NCBI GenBank assembly: GCA_035582835.1 | Contig: JAYKAV010002297.1 | Location: forward strand, 833,966 to 897,965 | Direction: 5' to 3' | Length of the DNA: 64,000 nucleotides | From: Phoebastria nigripes | Lineage: Eukaryota > Chordata > Aves > Procellariiformes > Diomedeidae | The notes under the pieces: model-generated | What the model was told of the DNA's origin: nothing | Databases searched by the model: none | Seen by the model: only the letters and a program-made list of their open reading frames with translations | Position numbers and translations under genes: made by a program | Shown: one piece after another, positions 27,446 through 40,674 of the stretch | Layout: each line of letters begins with the position of its first letter | How positions within the stretch are numbered: the first letter of the stretch is position 1

Positions 27446-27969
27446 TGTCCTGGTTTCAGCTGGGATAGAGTTAATTTTCTTCCTAGCTGTGTTTTGGATT
27501 TAGTATGAAAAGAATGTTGATAACACACTGATGTTTTNAGTTGTTGNTAAGNAGTCTNCTAGTCAAGGACTTTTCAGCCTCCCATGCTCTGCCAGGTGCA
27601 CAAGAAGCTGGGAGGGAGCATAGCTGGGACAGCTAGCCCAACTGGCCAACGGGGTATTCCATACCATGTGACATCATGCTCAATATATAAATAGGAGGCG
27701 TGGTCCAGGAAGTAGTGATCGCTGCTTGGGTATCGCTCAGCGGGTGGTGAGCAATTGCATTGTGCATCACTCATTTTGTATATTCTATCATTATTATTAT
27801 TATAATCATTATTTTCCCTTCCTTTTCTGTTTTATTAAACTGTCTTTATCTCAATCCACGAATTTTACTTTTTTTTTTTTTCGATTTTGTCCCCCATCCC
27901 ACTGAGGGGAGGGGGGAGTGAGCGAGCAGCTGTGTGGTGTTCGGCTGCCTGCCAGGTTAAACCACAACA
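27446..27969 (+). mobile_element. Solo LTR of an avian endogenous retrovirus, with 5-bp target-site duplication
   Basis: The element starts with TGTCCTGG and ends with CCACAACA (the TG...CA ends of an LTR), and is 524 bp long. It is flanked by the same five bases, CTTAT, at 27441-27445 and 27970-27974. It has a TATA-box-like TATATAAATA at 27684-27693 and an ATTAAA polyadenylation signal at 27834-27839, which place it on the + strand. No internal retroviral genes or second LTR follow, so it is a solo LTR left by recombination between the two LTRs of a provirus. A 5-bp duplication is typical of the ERVL-like group, but I have not determined the family. Its sequence type is one I recognise as abundant in Neoaves. 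Four N bases (27538, 27547, 27552, 27558) lie inside it. Confidence 0.93.
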
Positions 27970-29659
27970 CTTATCTTTCATGGGTTCCCAGAATAATCAA
28001 ATGAACCCTTAAGTAAGGGGTAGCAGTTTCTATGCTTCGTCCCGATCCATTGGGACTCCAAAATCCAAGTTGCAGTAGAGAGGAAAAAAACCAGCATGGT
28101 TTCACACCGCCTCAGAGATTCCACTCAGATTCCTCAGTGGAATAACCTTCATTTGGTCCACTTGATGATCTCATTCCATGTTTCCAGATCAAATCTGATT
28201 TGAGCAAGACATCAGTTCAGAGAGAATTAAATGCAGTTTTTGTTCATCGTGATAATTAATTAATTAAAACTTGTATTTCTCTCAGTCAGCTGGGTTTGTC
28301 TGAGGTTTTTCTTTTGGGTGCACCAAGGGGGTCAGAGCCCGAACCGATGTCAAGTGTACCAATGTAACATGAAACNTTAATGATGATTTGAATTTTATTT
28401 TGTTTCTCATCACATTTCTCATCAGGTTCCCGTCTCCCCACTGCCTCTCTCAGGATGAGTGTGTGCTCTCAGTGCGGGCTGGAGGCTTTCCTCCAGCCCC
28501 AGGTTTTGGCCAAGGCAGCTGCGATGGCTGGAGGCCTCGGGCTCTCTGGAGGAAGGCGAACAATGCAATTTTATTAATGCAACATCTTTTATGTATATAT
28601 TAAATAAAAATAGTCGGATCCTCAGCTATGAAAGAGGCTATCCCCATGCAGATGCCAGAAAGTATGAGTCCTCTGGACAGCTGGAATCAGGTCCAGGCAG
28701 CGATCCCTGCCAGCTGTTGCACAGACGTGCCTGTCGGAAGCATTTATAGTTTGGGAAACTCAACAAGCACCATCTAAGAAAGTCCTCCTCTCTTTGCCCA
28801 AGGCCCGGGCCCTCCAGTGGGCTGTAGTACCAAACTCTGTTGATTTCTAACTCACTCTCCAAATAATATAAATCTAAAAGATTTCTGGTGATAAAGGGTA
28901 ATGATCTATGGAAGTGAATAGCTGGTGCATGCCCCAGAGCCTGATTTTGATCTAAGTTACGCTGCTGTAAATCTGGAGTGACTTTGAAAAGACTAAGAGA
29001 GATATGACAGAGAAAGACATGGGAAGCAATGCACTGAACAGGCAGAGCATGCAGGTTTGCCNTCAGGATTGCTAGTAAAAGTGCAGGAGCTCTGCAGAGT
29101 GGGGTCACGGTGGTGGTTGCTTCTCTGCAGATGAGTTACGATGGGTTTTATAGCAACTGCTTATGTGCCAGGGGAGAAAAACCTCCAAAAGGTTCTGCAG
29201 TAACCATCCAGCCCAGGCTCAGGCTGACTGGGAGAAAAGGTGCTGGAGCCTTAACTCCCCCCTGGTCCCCTCTGCCTCCTTCGAAGGGGCAGAGAAAGCC
29301 CCCCATGTCGTGCTGGCAGAGGCAGTCCGTATCGCACACAGGGAATAGGTGTGCAGAAGGCGCTTTTGACTTTGTGTTCCCAACCGGAGAAGTTCTCACA
29401 GACTCCAGAAAGGAAAGAAATTACTCTGGGGCAAATTCTGTCATCCTAAACCAAGCAAGATGCCCAGCAAAATCCTGGAAAGTTTACTAAAATGAGGACT
29501 ACTGTGATTGAGCCCAGCCATTTCTCACTACTCTCCTTCACCTTGTTGTACCTCCAGATAGTCTAACCTGAACATAGCTCCCTCTTTTGCTGGACTCCAC
29601 GCACGCCTATAACAAAGCAGATTTATATTCAATATTTAGATATAACCTTACCGTTAAAT

Positions 29660-29751
29660 TATATATACACAAAAATATACATATATATTCACATATAAAA
29701 TATATGTGTGTACACATTGTGTATAAAAANATATATATATACACACATACA
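29660..29751. repeat. Degenerate (TA)n/(CA)n microsatellite region
   Basis: Alternating TA and CA/TG dinucleotide blocks are interrupted by short A runs and contain one N at 29730. It is likely length-polymorphic. Confidence 0.85.
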
Positions 29752-32700
29752 ATAATCTAAACTTCAAAAGATGAAAAAAATTTAGAGGTGGAATACAATC
29801 AGTAACTCATAGTGTTTCTGAAAGCCTTGTATGAAGATATCCCTGAATATGTAGGACAGTCCAGCTCAGGAACATCAGCTTTGATGTTTTGAGTGGCATA
29901 TAGAGAAAATTTCTTGCAATGATTAAAGAGTTGTAAACTGCTGCTGAGNGGTAACCAATGCTACATGCAAATGCGGAAATTGCTTGTTAAATGTAATGTT
30001 CAGTGATAAGTGTTTTGATTACAGTCGTTTTAGGGAAGTCTGATATATGGCAGCAGCGAGATCGAAGGAATGTTAATTCCACCTTGGATCGTCTCAAACC
30101 TTGGGTCTGGTGGGAGATAGAGAAAACCTTTCTCTCCTGGATAGCCTTAAGTTAGACAATTCTGAATTATTTGGGTTTTTACANGTGAAAGAAAGGTCAG
30201 GACATCAAGGCTATTAAAGCCTGTGAAAACCAGAGTGCAGAACCACCCCACTGGCAGGCGCAGGCACGGAGGACCCAGCACCAGCTCTCCAAAACTCCCC
30301 GGGCAGCTTCATTGGCTGAACTCTAGTCTTACACTAGAAAAAGCAAATTAAATCCTGGTCATAAAAACGCCTTTTTCCCAAGGACGTAGATGCAGCATTT
30401 GTCGTGAAACTATTTTTTCTGAAGACACTGGAGATAAGACAGGAAGAAATGCCTTCTGAGGAGGGGCAGATCTGTACAGCTCAGAGAGCAAGCTTGCTGG
30501 GGCACAGTGTTGGATCTTCCTCCTCGGCACCAACTCCATGCAAACCGGCCTCTTAAAAAGGGCTTTGCCTACAGATTATGCACTGGAGGAGAGTCTATGT
30601 CTCCTCCTACCCTGTACCCTCTCCCAGACCGGATTTGGGCTTGGGGGCCCCTTGCCGGGCATATCCCAATTATCAGATGCATTTGCAGTAATGATCTCTT
30701 AATTCAGTCCTCTTCCTTGCCGCCCCCCTCCCCCTCCCCCGATTCATACAAGGGCAAAACACTTCATTGTTTGAAAGTACAAATGAAAAGTAAGTAACAG
30801 AATGTGGGGAATATACATTGCTGATTCCTGATGTTTTAATGAACTCTATGGTCTCATCCCTGCACTGAGCAGCTCCAGTCAGAGCAGCCAGCTTAGGGCA
30901 ATNCCAGGCTCAGAACTGAATCTCATGCAATTTTTTCCGCTGATTCTCTCCATTGCACGTTCAACACAGACTGTGTTCATTGAACAAAGCAAGGGGTTTA
31001 AGGGCTGCCTTTGACCGCTCACCAACATTTTGTCTGCCCCAAAAGAGAGCCAACAATAATAACCTGAGGAAGGAGAGGGAGGAGGACTATGTGAAAGTCT
31101 GAAATTGTCCCCGTGTGACTGAACAGGGAATAAGGCTGAAGAAGCAGCTGCAGGAAGGAAGACTGATGGAGGACAAGAGGATAGAGCCACAAAAGCGGCA
31201 GGGGCAGTTGGAGGAGAATGGCCCAACGGGAGAGGGGGTGAGGGGTGAGATGCACAACAGCAGCAGGCATGGCACAGCTGGAGCCAAAGCCAAGCCTGGC
31301 TTTGATGCTCAGGGGTCCGAAGAACCTCTCTTTCAAAGTGTCGCTTTGCTGTGGTTCAAAATTTGAAGTCTCTCTTTTGTTATCAGGGTTTCGAGTGGAA
31401 ATAAATGCGCACAGTGGAATTCAGTAACATTATTTTGCTCCTATTCTTTGGTTCCTGACTAAAACCAGCCTTAGATGGGGATCAGGACATTTTCTAGATG
31501 TATGTGCACGGACACACGTGACCCTGCACAGAATTGCTTTCTGTCCTTTCCACATTCAGCCCATCCACCATTTTAGCTGCTTTTTAACAGTTCGTAAATT
31601 CCCACTCACATCTGGAAAGATCCCTGGGGAGCTTCCACCTGCCGCTCACCCTTGGATGCCATGGTGATATATGTCTAAGAGGCACTACGCTGCCCGCTGC
31701 TGTGCTGCGTGGGGACCCACCAGCCCTGCTTGAGCTGCGTCAGGTGCCAAAACTACCCAGCTGAAGAGTTGGAGATGCCACCCGAGCATCGCAAGGACTA
31801 TTCCCCAGCAGGATATATTAGCCTGTGTAGAGGTCTACACCACCAGTCCCAAAGGATGCCATTATTAGCATGACTACCTCAGATACCCAGCAGATTCATG
31901 ATCAACAGGTTTAATGTTGGCAAGCCAGCTGTTGGTGCTTTGATAGTGAAGTGGATTAAAACCTTGATAATCCATGAGCGGTGGGTATTGTGAATGTGCC
32001 TAAAAGGACTGTCTTTGAGAGAAAAGGCTTCGTCTACTCAACCAGGACCATTAGTGGCATAAGGTTTGCTGACCGCAGTAAGTATATGAATGTATCAACC
32101 AAACAAAATGCTGTGTGACCATTATGCTGCCCTTATTCAGCTGGAAGGCACCTTCCTGAATGCTACAGAGAAATGCACCAGCTGGTGTTGAATAGTCCTT
32201 CTCTCCAAATAAGACGGTAATCAACAGGACATCTGAGTCCAGGCTTATTTTGCAGGGCCTCATCCATCCCCTTCTCTGACTCATGAGATTATACTCAGTG
32301 TCAGTGCGCTGAACAGAACAAGTTTTATTCCATAGCCACGAGTTTCAAGGTGGTTGATCCTTCAGCCCAGCACATCCTGCCCAGGCAATGAAAGGGTGAA
32401 AGAGTATTTTTTGTCTACAGAATAAAGAAGACCATTTCAATCACCCTTCTCTCCCATGCCTTTTATACTCTGAGTGATGGCAAGGTCACAGGCTGATACT
32501 TTTATCTACTTGGTATGCCTTCATTTCATTTCTACACATCAGCCGCTCAGAAACAGCTAGCAGGAGCCATGCCAGCCCCCAGACACAATGGTGATAAGGA
32601 TTTCAGAGTTCATTAGCTGAAAAAGAAAGTTTAGTGAAAATGTGGTTTTAGCTGTCGGAGACAGCGCAGCAACCAGACACAAGGTCTTTGACCATTATCT

Positions 32701-32753
32701 TTCTAATATTTCCAGCCAAGGAGCCTGTTTGAAATCCTTGACTGGAACAGGCT

Positions 32754-33626
32754 GTGAGTTTTCCAGCTTGGTGCTGGAATATCATCCATGTGAAAGTGAC
32801 TTTTCTTAGCTCGCTTGAAAAGTTCATTGAGAATTGGTTTGCAGGTACCAAACCAGCCATTGCTATTTGCCTCATACAAGGACCACATATCTTGAGTTTC
32901 TCTTGTATGAAGAGATTATCAAGCAACTTCATTCAGGAATGGAGGGAGATTCAGACAAAGGGTAACTTACCTGCAGAACCAGGCTGCAAAACCATGATTA
33001 TCAATCCACCTGGAGTCTCAAGCCATGTGGGCCCTAGACAGAGAGGATCAGGAACTCAACACTGCTCTCCTTATGGGCTCTTATCATATCATGAAGTCAC
33101 TGGAACTGAAAACTTGGACTGCCTCAGTCAATGCTTTGATACCAGTGGTGGCATAACTCTATGGCAATCTCCTGACATGAAAGCATTGCATAAAGAGCCT
33201 TGTGTAATATATATAAGAAATATCTGTAAGAAATATGCACTCCTGCTTGCCCCATCCATAATCCCACTTCTTGTCTTGATTTCTTTTCTTTCCCCTTTAT
33301 GTATTTTTGCAAACACTTTGAACTTCAAAAGAATGAAGAGCCAGTCCCATGTGCAATCTTTCTGTCCTGTCTGGAATCCCTTGAATTACGGGTTACAGGC
33401 AATGAAGGAGGAGAGGCAGGAGAGCCAGGGAGCTATGCACGCATTTCTGAGCTACGCCCTTACTGCCATCAGAGTCCCCATCACTGCCATTCCTATTGCC
33501 TCTGTCTCTTGTCCGAANACCAACTCATCCAACGCCAAAAGCTACATATGGAGACTGGTGGTCCTTTCTTCCCCCAGATCTGGGCAGCATCTGTTCACTT
33601 GCCTTTGCAGCACACAGGTAGACTAA
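32754..33626 (+). other. Unusually long open frame of unknown nature, probably not a gene
   Basis: This + strand frame runs about 290 codons without a stop, starting from a GTG; the first true ATG is about 50 codons in. It is the longest such frame outside the GC-rich island. The translation shows no domain I recognise. One hydrophobic stretch (LLAPSIIPLLVLISFLSPLC, around residue 165-185) looks like a membrane segment. There is no CpG-rich promoter, no convincing splice context, and one codon contains an N. In average-composition DNA a run this long is uncommon but possible once in a large genome. It could be chance, a remnant of an old element, or part of a non-coding transcript. Confidence 0.12.
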
Positions 33627-36600
33627 AGCAGTTGGTAGGCTGATCATTGTCACCCTTTGTCTTGTGCTGGGCGCTCTTTGGTTTGTAAATGTCCTGTGCA
33701 AAAGGGGACGTTCAGAGAGCATCTCCTAAAGCTGTCCTCCCAGCAACAGCCTTGGAAAGCTGGTGCATTCTTCTTGCTGTTGGGCTGAACATTAGGATGG
33801 CATCACCTCAGGCTCACTGGCCTGTGTGAGTCCAAAAACATCCAACAGCAGAGCCACAGCTCTTCTGCACTGTTCCTAATTCAGCCAAAACCACAATGGT
33901 GGGATGAAAGCAAATCTCTTCAGGGATTATTTCAGAGTTGCTGAACCCCAGCCCACCACCATGCATTGATGAGATGTTGTTCACCTCAGTCCCTCCCTGC
34001 ATCAACCCACCTATCTATTAGAGGAGATTATAATAACCAGCTGCCTCAGATGGTGTTTTGAAGCTAAGCACTTGCAAATGCTTGAAGATATTTGGACTAA
34101 AGATAGGCTAAATAAAAGCTGATATGGGAAGTAAAGCTTATAATGTGCAGTAAAACGAGAGGCTGGGCTTTAAATCATACCTTTTCTTTTGAATAATAAT
34201 GTAAAACCATAAAACCTTTGTTACTGAGAGGCACCATAATGAGCATTTTGCACTAAAATCAAAATAGTTTCTTTTAAAAATAGTCAAGCTCTCTTTAAAC
34301 TGCTAAGTCCTTAGTCAAATATTTAACCCCAGATCAGGACTTGAACTATTGCCATTTGCCTTAAAATTTTAAGAATCAGTACAAAAATAAACCACAAATA
34401 AATTCATTTTGAGTTCTGCAGAATACACGGACACAACAATTTGAAAGCCAATTGTTAAACAAGCAAGTACTCTCCCAATCATAACAAAAAGAGAGCGCCA
34501 TAACACAAGGTGAAAATAACCAGAAAGCAAACAGAACACACCATTGATTGAGTCCTTCATTATCTAAGATAGCTTTTAATGGAGGAACCTGCGTGTGTGT
34601 CATTGCTCTTATCTCTCCAAAGGCAGTATGCACACACTGTAAAAATCAGTCTCTTCATTTTCTGCTTGAAAAGATCATTGTAAAAAAAAAAGTGTCAGGG
34701 AGTGGAGGTCATGCTGATTTATTGGCAATTAAACCTGCAGGATTTCTGCACTCCTTTCAAAACAAAGTATCTCTGGGTAATTCAGCCTGCCAGATTACAT
34801 AGCAGGCTATCTACTAAGAGGCATGAATCTTTTTGTTTGTGCACAACAGAAACAATTGACTTGGTCTTATTTAGGAAATCACTACTATTTTCTGCAAGAT
34901 ATTTGTATTACCCATGAAGAGAGGGAAGTAAGTTATGTCTTAAAAACGCAAGATTCTTTCCAATAGTAAAAATGCTGGTTTTATTCCTCATCCATTGTTG
35001 AGGACAGCAAGTCTACAGATAAGTTTCCTCCTGCTTAAGAGTAAATAGATGATGGTGCTAAATAAAAATCCAAATGCATTGCTAAGGAAGATTGCATTTG
35101 GTTTACTCCATGGTTGATTTATCCGTTCTTGAGTAGGTACTTCTGCACGAGCTTTCAAACCAGGCTGTGTCAGCCTGGTCTCTTGGTGATGATTTTCCAG
35201 CTGTATCATTTAGATGTCTGAAAAAAAAGTCACCCTTAAGTGACATAGCTAAACTGGCAAAATGTTCATTATTCTGTTTTGGCAGAACCATCTCACGCAG
35301 GTTTGGGCTTACATCATTTACTGAGCTAGCATAAGCTATACCAAACAACCAGATGCAAGTATGATCAATATTCCCACCCAAAGTGTTTCCCAGCATAGCA
35401 ATAATCTCAAGCTCTTTCTAACACAGATACCTTCTTAGCTTTGCAAACAGTTTTGGATATCCAATATTGTAGAGTCTTAATGTTTCGATGGCGATTCAAC
35501 AAGTGTATTTCAGTTCTTGGTCACGCAGCATGCGGTGCGGGAGGAATACTGCAACCAGCACTGAACATCTTCCCCATCAGTGCAGTGACTTTGGTTGTAT
35601 GGTTGGGAAAGCACCTAATTATTAATTTTGTCAGATAATATTGCCCCTAAGACTTCCTTTATAGTTACCTGCTTGTCTGAGCTCTGGATCTATACTGCAC
35701 AAATATTCAGTGGGGAAGAGTGCGTCTCAGGAGATGTTCACAGACCCTCAGTCTTAGGAGGATCTGTTAAGGGGGAAAGAAAAAAGCAGAGAGCATATTC
35801 AGTCCTTAAAATGAGGGACTTTGGGCCTGCCTGTATACAGCTACAACCAGATCCGAACAAGAACTTCAGCACCAAGTCCCATTTAGGACGTAGCAAGCAA
35901 ATGATGAAAGAGAGCAAATGTGGCAGGCAGCAGGATGGTGGGAGAAGAAATTTTATGAATCACACACTGAACAGTATCCCTCGTGGCTTTGCCTAGGGCA
36001 AGGGAAGAGATCAAATGCTAAACTAGCCCGGTGGTAGGAGAGAGCAAAGCGGGAGANGTTCCCAGACAGAAACCACAAGCAGAAAGTTATGGTGTGGGAG
36101 CTGAGTAGGCAGACACACCAACCGGGAGAAATAGGAAGTCCCTTTGAAGTTACTACTTCAAACAAGCTGCCAATGCAAATCGGAGATGCTGCTTGCAACA
36201 AGAAGTCCTAGAAGAAGCAGGTGTCCAACCAGTGCTGGACTGGCATTTCTCTCATGGCATCCCTGGGCAGAAACAAAGGTGAGCCAGAGCCTGCGAACAG
36301 CACCCTGTTTTGCTCCTCTGGAGGAGACAATGCCGTTCCTGGGTGGATTAACCCGACCAACTCTTCTTATGCCGGCTTTCCGCAGGGTGATACACCAGCT
36401 GTAGGTCACCGGGATCAAAGTGCATGTGGTTTCACCATGCAAAGTGCTGAGGCACTATGAAGCCCGGCTGACCGTTCACACGTGTGGCAGAAATCCCAGC
36501 ACAGTAACTGGGGCTTGCTGGATCTCATATCACGTGTCCATGCCACTGGACCCCCAGCACTTGCCCTTCTGCTTTTTAGCCGTTCCTTTCTTGCCCTTAC

Positions 36601-39600
36601 GCGCTCTCCATGCTCTTAGGTCGCACTGAGNGAGCACTTAAGAGCACTGATCAGGCGTTGTACTTTAGATGACAGGGTGGGTGACTGGCTTGGGTGAGGA
36701 GGTGCTTTCATGGCGCTGGGTGGCACGGGTCGGGTCGGCCTGATATGGCCCTCGGAGAGTCCCTGCTGTGTCCTCTTCTCTCAGGAGAGGCAGATTGCAA
36801 CTGCTGGGAGGCAGGTTTCATCTTCCCAGTGGGTTTGTCCTCCACATACCAGGTCTGGATGACCATCCTCTCTACCGGGGGAAAGTCTTATCCCACGATG
36901 CATGTATAAATGCCATCTACCATCAACACCTCGGATCAAAATAAGAGAGAAGGTCTGAGGATTTTCACCCTGACATGGGAGAGGTGGAAGGGCCTATTTT
37001 CTGCCCAGAGCAGAAAAAAAACCCAAACCACTTCTTTTTTATTTTTTTTTCTTGCATTTCACCACCTGTGGTGAGCACAAGACAAGCAGAGCCGTGACTG
37101 TGCCCTGAAGGGGAGAGGACAGCCAGCCTCTGGCAGAAACCATGTAGGANCCGGGAAGGAGAGCTGCAGTGATGAGAACCGCCTTGGCAAAGCAGGCACG
37201 GCGCGTCCTTGAGCGGGCAGTACCTTCAAGGACAGCCCTGGCGCCGGGCCAGAAGGCACCAGCAGCCTCTGCTGAGTCTGACCTGGCCCTGAGCAGGAGG
37301 TGACGAGGGTAGGGTGGAGGGCACCTCCTGCCACCTCCTCAGCACCCANCTCCGCCTCTGCAGCCCGTCTTCCCCACACCTCCTGCCCTGGGGGACTGCA
37401 GGAGGTGCTGCATGGACATCCTGGGGAGCCATGCAGAGACCTGTGGTGTAGCACCATGGCTAATGTCTGTCCCACCTATTTTAAAGGTCTGTGTTGGGAA
37501 ATAGCACATATTTATTGGATGAGTTCTGCTTTGCTTGGTTGCTGTTTTGCTGTAGGTTTCCTTCAGTAGCTCTGGTGCTTGTCCTGTGTGCAGTAGAAAG
37601 CTGAGATGGAGTGAGAGGGAGACCAAGGCAGCGTGCGGGCTTGGACTGCCAGCAGCTGCAGGCCTCCATTGTGGGACAGGGTAAATTGCAGGAAAGAATG
37701 GTTTAATCCCTTCAATCCCCAATTTGGGAAAAAGCAGTTTTCAGGGATTTTGCACAAAGCAGCCTGGCAGGGTGTCCTCCACACCGTGGTTCTCCAGCTT
37801 CTCAGGGGTGAGCGAACGCGCAGCAGGACGACACCGGTGGCCTTGGCTCCGTCTGATACCGTTGCTCCCAACCCTCCACCACCTCCTCCCTCTTGCTCTC
37901 ACAAATCACGTGCAGGATTTAGCAGGCAAACTGGATCATGGTAAGCAAGCAGGGATCAAACTCGGCATGGACACCGAACAGAGACAAACACAGGTTCCTC
38001 AATCATCCGGCAGCTGCCTGGGCACTAAGTGAAGGCATCCTGATGCTGGCTGAGGTTGCTAGTCAGGAGCCAGTACAGGCAGGGACAGGCAGAGCAGGCA
38101 AACATCAGGAGTGGTCTGAGTGCCCCCATGATGACCCAAAAAGGCCTGCAGTGGAGGACTGTCCCTGCCTGTTCATGAAGGCTGCATACCCTTCTCTCCG
38201 GCTGTGTTTGGTGGGGAACAGGAGAGCCTGGAGCCCTGGNGTGCCTCGGCTCCTGCGTGAGCTGCAGGCACGGATCCGGGCTGCTGCTGAAGACAGGCTG
38301 AAAATGAAGCATCCCCCCAGGGTGCAAACAGTGCTCCGGCAGGAACGTGCTGGCTTTTGCAGGGCTGCTTCTGGGGACTGTGGCTGGTGGGAAAGCAAAC
38401 ACCCTTGAGGAGCGACTCCCAGCATCACTGTAACACTAGGGATGCTGAATCACGTATCCGTGGCACGTGCCTGTCCTGTACCCCCTACCCGACCCGGCAA
38501 TGCCGACTCGAAATGCTCTGTGCCCCAACTGAGCCGGGTCAGCTCCGCATCCTCCAACACTGCACGGACAAGCTGCTGCAGAATTGCAACTACACATGCA
38601 CCTCTAGAAGACATAATTCTGCCTATGGCACGTTATTAAGATGAATATGATATGAGGCGGAAAGCTGAAGTCTTTCTAGGGATTGTGCTGGGCTTTCTTT
38701 TCTTTCCCCCTCCCCAAATGCCCGACTGCAGCCACCGGTGACTTCACAGGTAGCAGAAGAGTGAAGACAACTCTGGTTGGTGTTGGAGGTAAGGGCCTGA
38801 TGCAGAAGGCACTCCAGAAAGCTTCAAATCTTGGTTACTGGCTTTATTGATATGGAGTTGCTGGATTTTTAACAACATAGCATGGTTTAAAGCAAAAAAA
38901 ACCTACTGTGGGCATGTTGAGCAGTTCAGAGGACCGAGGATGATAAAGGTGACAACGTTTTTCAGGAGGTGTGGAAACATTTTATTTCATTTGAAGTGTT
39001 GCACTACGCCCTGGTTTAAATAAAATGCCCGTTCAAAGGCAGAGTTTTATTTTTTGTTTCCGTGAGGGGGTGGCGACTTCAGGGCACTTTCAGCTTTTAT
39101 CTTTTTAGGTTTTGTTTGGTTTCGGGTTTTTTTTCTTCCACTAAAATATAAAGGGTGAGAGGGCGTACGTTCCTACTGAACTCAGATTGCATCTTTAAAG
39201 GGTAAATGGAAAAATCTGTGAGCAGCTCCGCTTTAAAGGCTGGGGTGTAAATGCAATCAAGGGGTGAGAATGGATACCACCCTCGGTGGCTCACACCAAA
39301 CCTTTCAGGTGATATATTGAGGCTGAATAGATCCGGGATTCAAATGTCTCTTTTTCAGGTTGCCACCCAGCCGGGCCAAAGGCAAAGCAACACACCCTGA
39401 TTCCAACAGGCAAACAACGTGCAGCTTGGGCCCCGCTCCTCCCTNCCTCTGAAGCAGCTGAGGTGAGGTAGCTAGCAAGGCAAGCTTCAGTGCACGCTTT
39501 CTGGGAGGCGGAGGGATGGGCATTTCGGCAAAAGAGCCTCTTACAGGCAAAGCGTTGCTGGTACCAGCAGTGCTAGGTCTATTTTTAATGGTTTAGGAAT

Positions 39601-40410
39601 GGAGGGTGCTTTCAGCATTAGATGGCTTTAGCAATACATAATTAATATAAGTGCACTTCCGTTGTCCGTCGAGAGGGTAGGAAGGGCCCAGATAACTTCT
39701 GAAGCTGTAAAGGAAAAAAAAAAAGAAAAGGTTGAATGAATCATAATGTATTCAATCAGTGGAAATTAGGTAGGAGCAAAATGAAAGTTGCTGGGAACAA
39801 TTTATTCTGGTCAAAACTGTGCGGTTGGACTCTTTCCGAAGCCGGTCGTGCTTCACAGTGTAGCAGAAGGAGCTGGTACGTGCTGGGCTGAGCCTCCCTG
39901 CCGCTGGATTCGATCCTCCGCCCTTGGAGAATATTCTGCCTGCTATAACCCCGGGCCCGATTCACCCTCACTCTTAAAAAACCCAAGAGGTTGTTCTCTG
40001 AACTGAAATGATTTCAAGTTAAAAAAAACCCAACTGGTTCCTGCTAACGTGGAGTTGGGGAATTTCCTTGAAACATGTTCCCATCCTCCCTTATAAATAA
40101 AATTACTGCAATGCATCACGAGGCAGGCGAAAGCCGAGTGTCCTTCAGAAGGCAAGGAAACCTTGGAAGGGCAAATAAACTTTTTTGCAGTGGCAGACGG
40201 GCCGCAAAAGAAAATTTCTCCCTGCGAGCGACTTCCCGAGGTCCTCTTTATTATGTTGTAAAACTGCAAGTGTACACAGGACTGTAAAACGCCGCTAAGC
40301 AAACAGCAAAGTTCTCACCCTGAAAAGCTTAAAGCCGAAGGCACGAGTGGAGGACAATGCGCTACAAGGCCGAGCAAACACGGCGGCGGCTTCATCTTTG
40401 TTAAGAAGAC

Positions 40411-40500
40411 AAAAAAAAAAAAAAAAAAGAAAGAAAAAAGGTTTAAAGTGAAAAGAAAAAAATGTGGAAAAAGGGGGGGGAAAAAAAAAAATAGGCAAAA
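40411..40500. repeat. A-rich low-complexity tracts upstream of the CpG island
   Basis: An 18-base A run (40411-40428) is followed by interrupted A and G runs to about 40500. It is low-complexity DNA at the boundary between the AT-rich desert and the CpG island. Confidence 0.85.
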
Positions 40501-40674
40501 TACACCAGGGTGATTGTGGATGTGCGAGGGGAGAGGAAAGGGAAGTGAAACTAAAAGGAGGGTTTATGTTTTAAATTGTTTTTTTTTTTTTTTGGGGGGG
40601 GGCGGAATGGAAACTTTTCCCAGCCGGCGAGGATGCTCGGGGAGGGATTCGGAGCCTGGAAGCCGCTCGCAGCT

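Larger units (their letters stand above)
27975..40600. other. Gene-free upstream region, block 4
   Basis: No supported gene. The block contains an AT/CA microsatellite region (about 29660-29751), a purine-rich stretch near 31062-31260, and the longest open frame outside the CpG island (32754-33626, listed separately). GC content rises from about 36 kb towards the CpG island, and overlapping open frames on both strands between 36 and 38.5 kb reflect that rise rather than genes. Near 40411-40500 there are A-rich low-complexity runs just upstream of the island. Confidence 0.6.

Noticed and set aside
28638..29108. 156-codon minus-strand frame
   Set aside because: No recognisable domain, an N codon inside it, no splice or promoter context, and a composition consistent with chance.
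31062..31366. Lys/Glu/Gln-rich + strand frame
   Set aside because: It follows a purine-rich stretch, which produces charged low-complexity translations in any frame.
32941..33000. Consensus-like splice donor (CAGGTAAGT) on the minus strand, suggesting a non-coding RNA exon
   Set aside because: A nine-base match is expected about once in a window this size when both strands are counted, and no partner exon or acceptor was identified.
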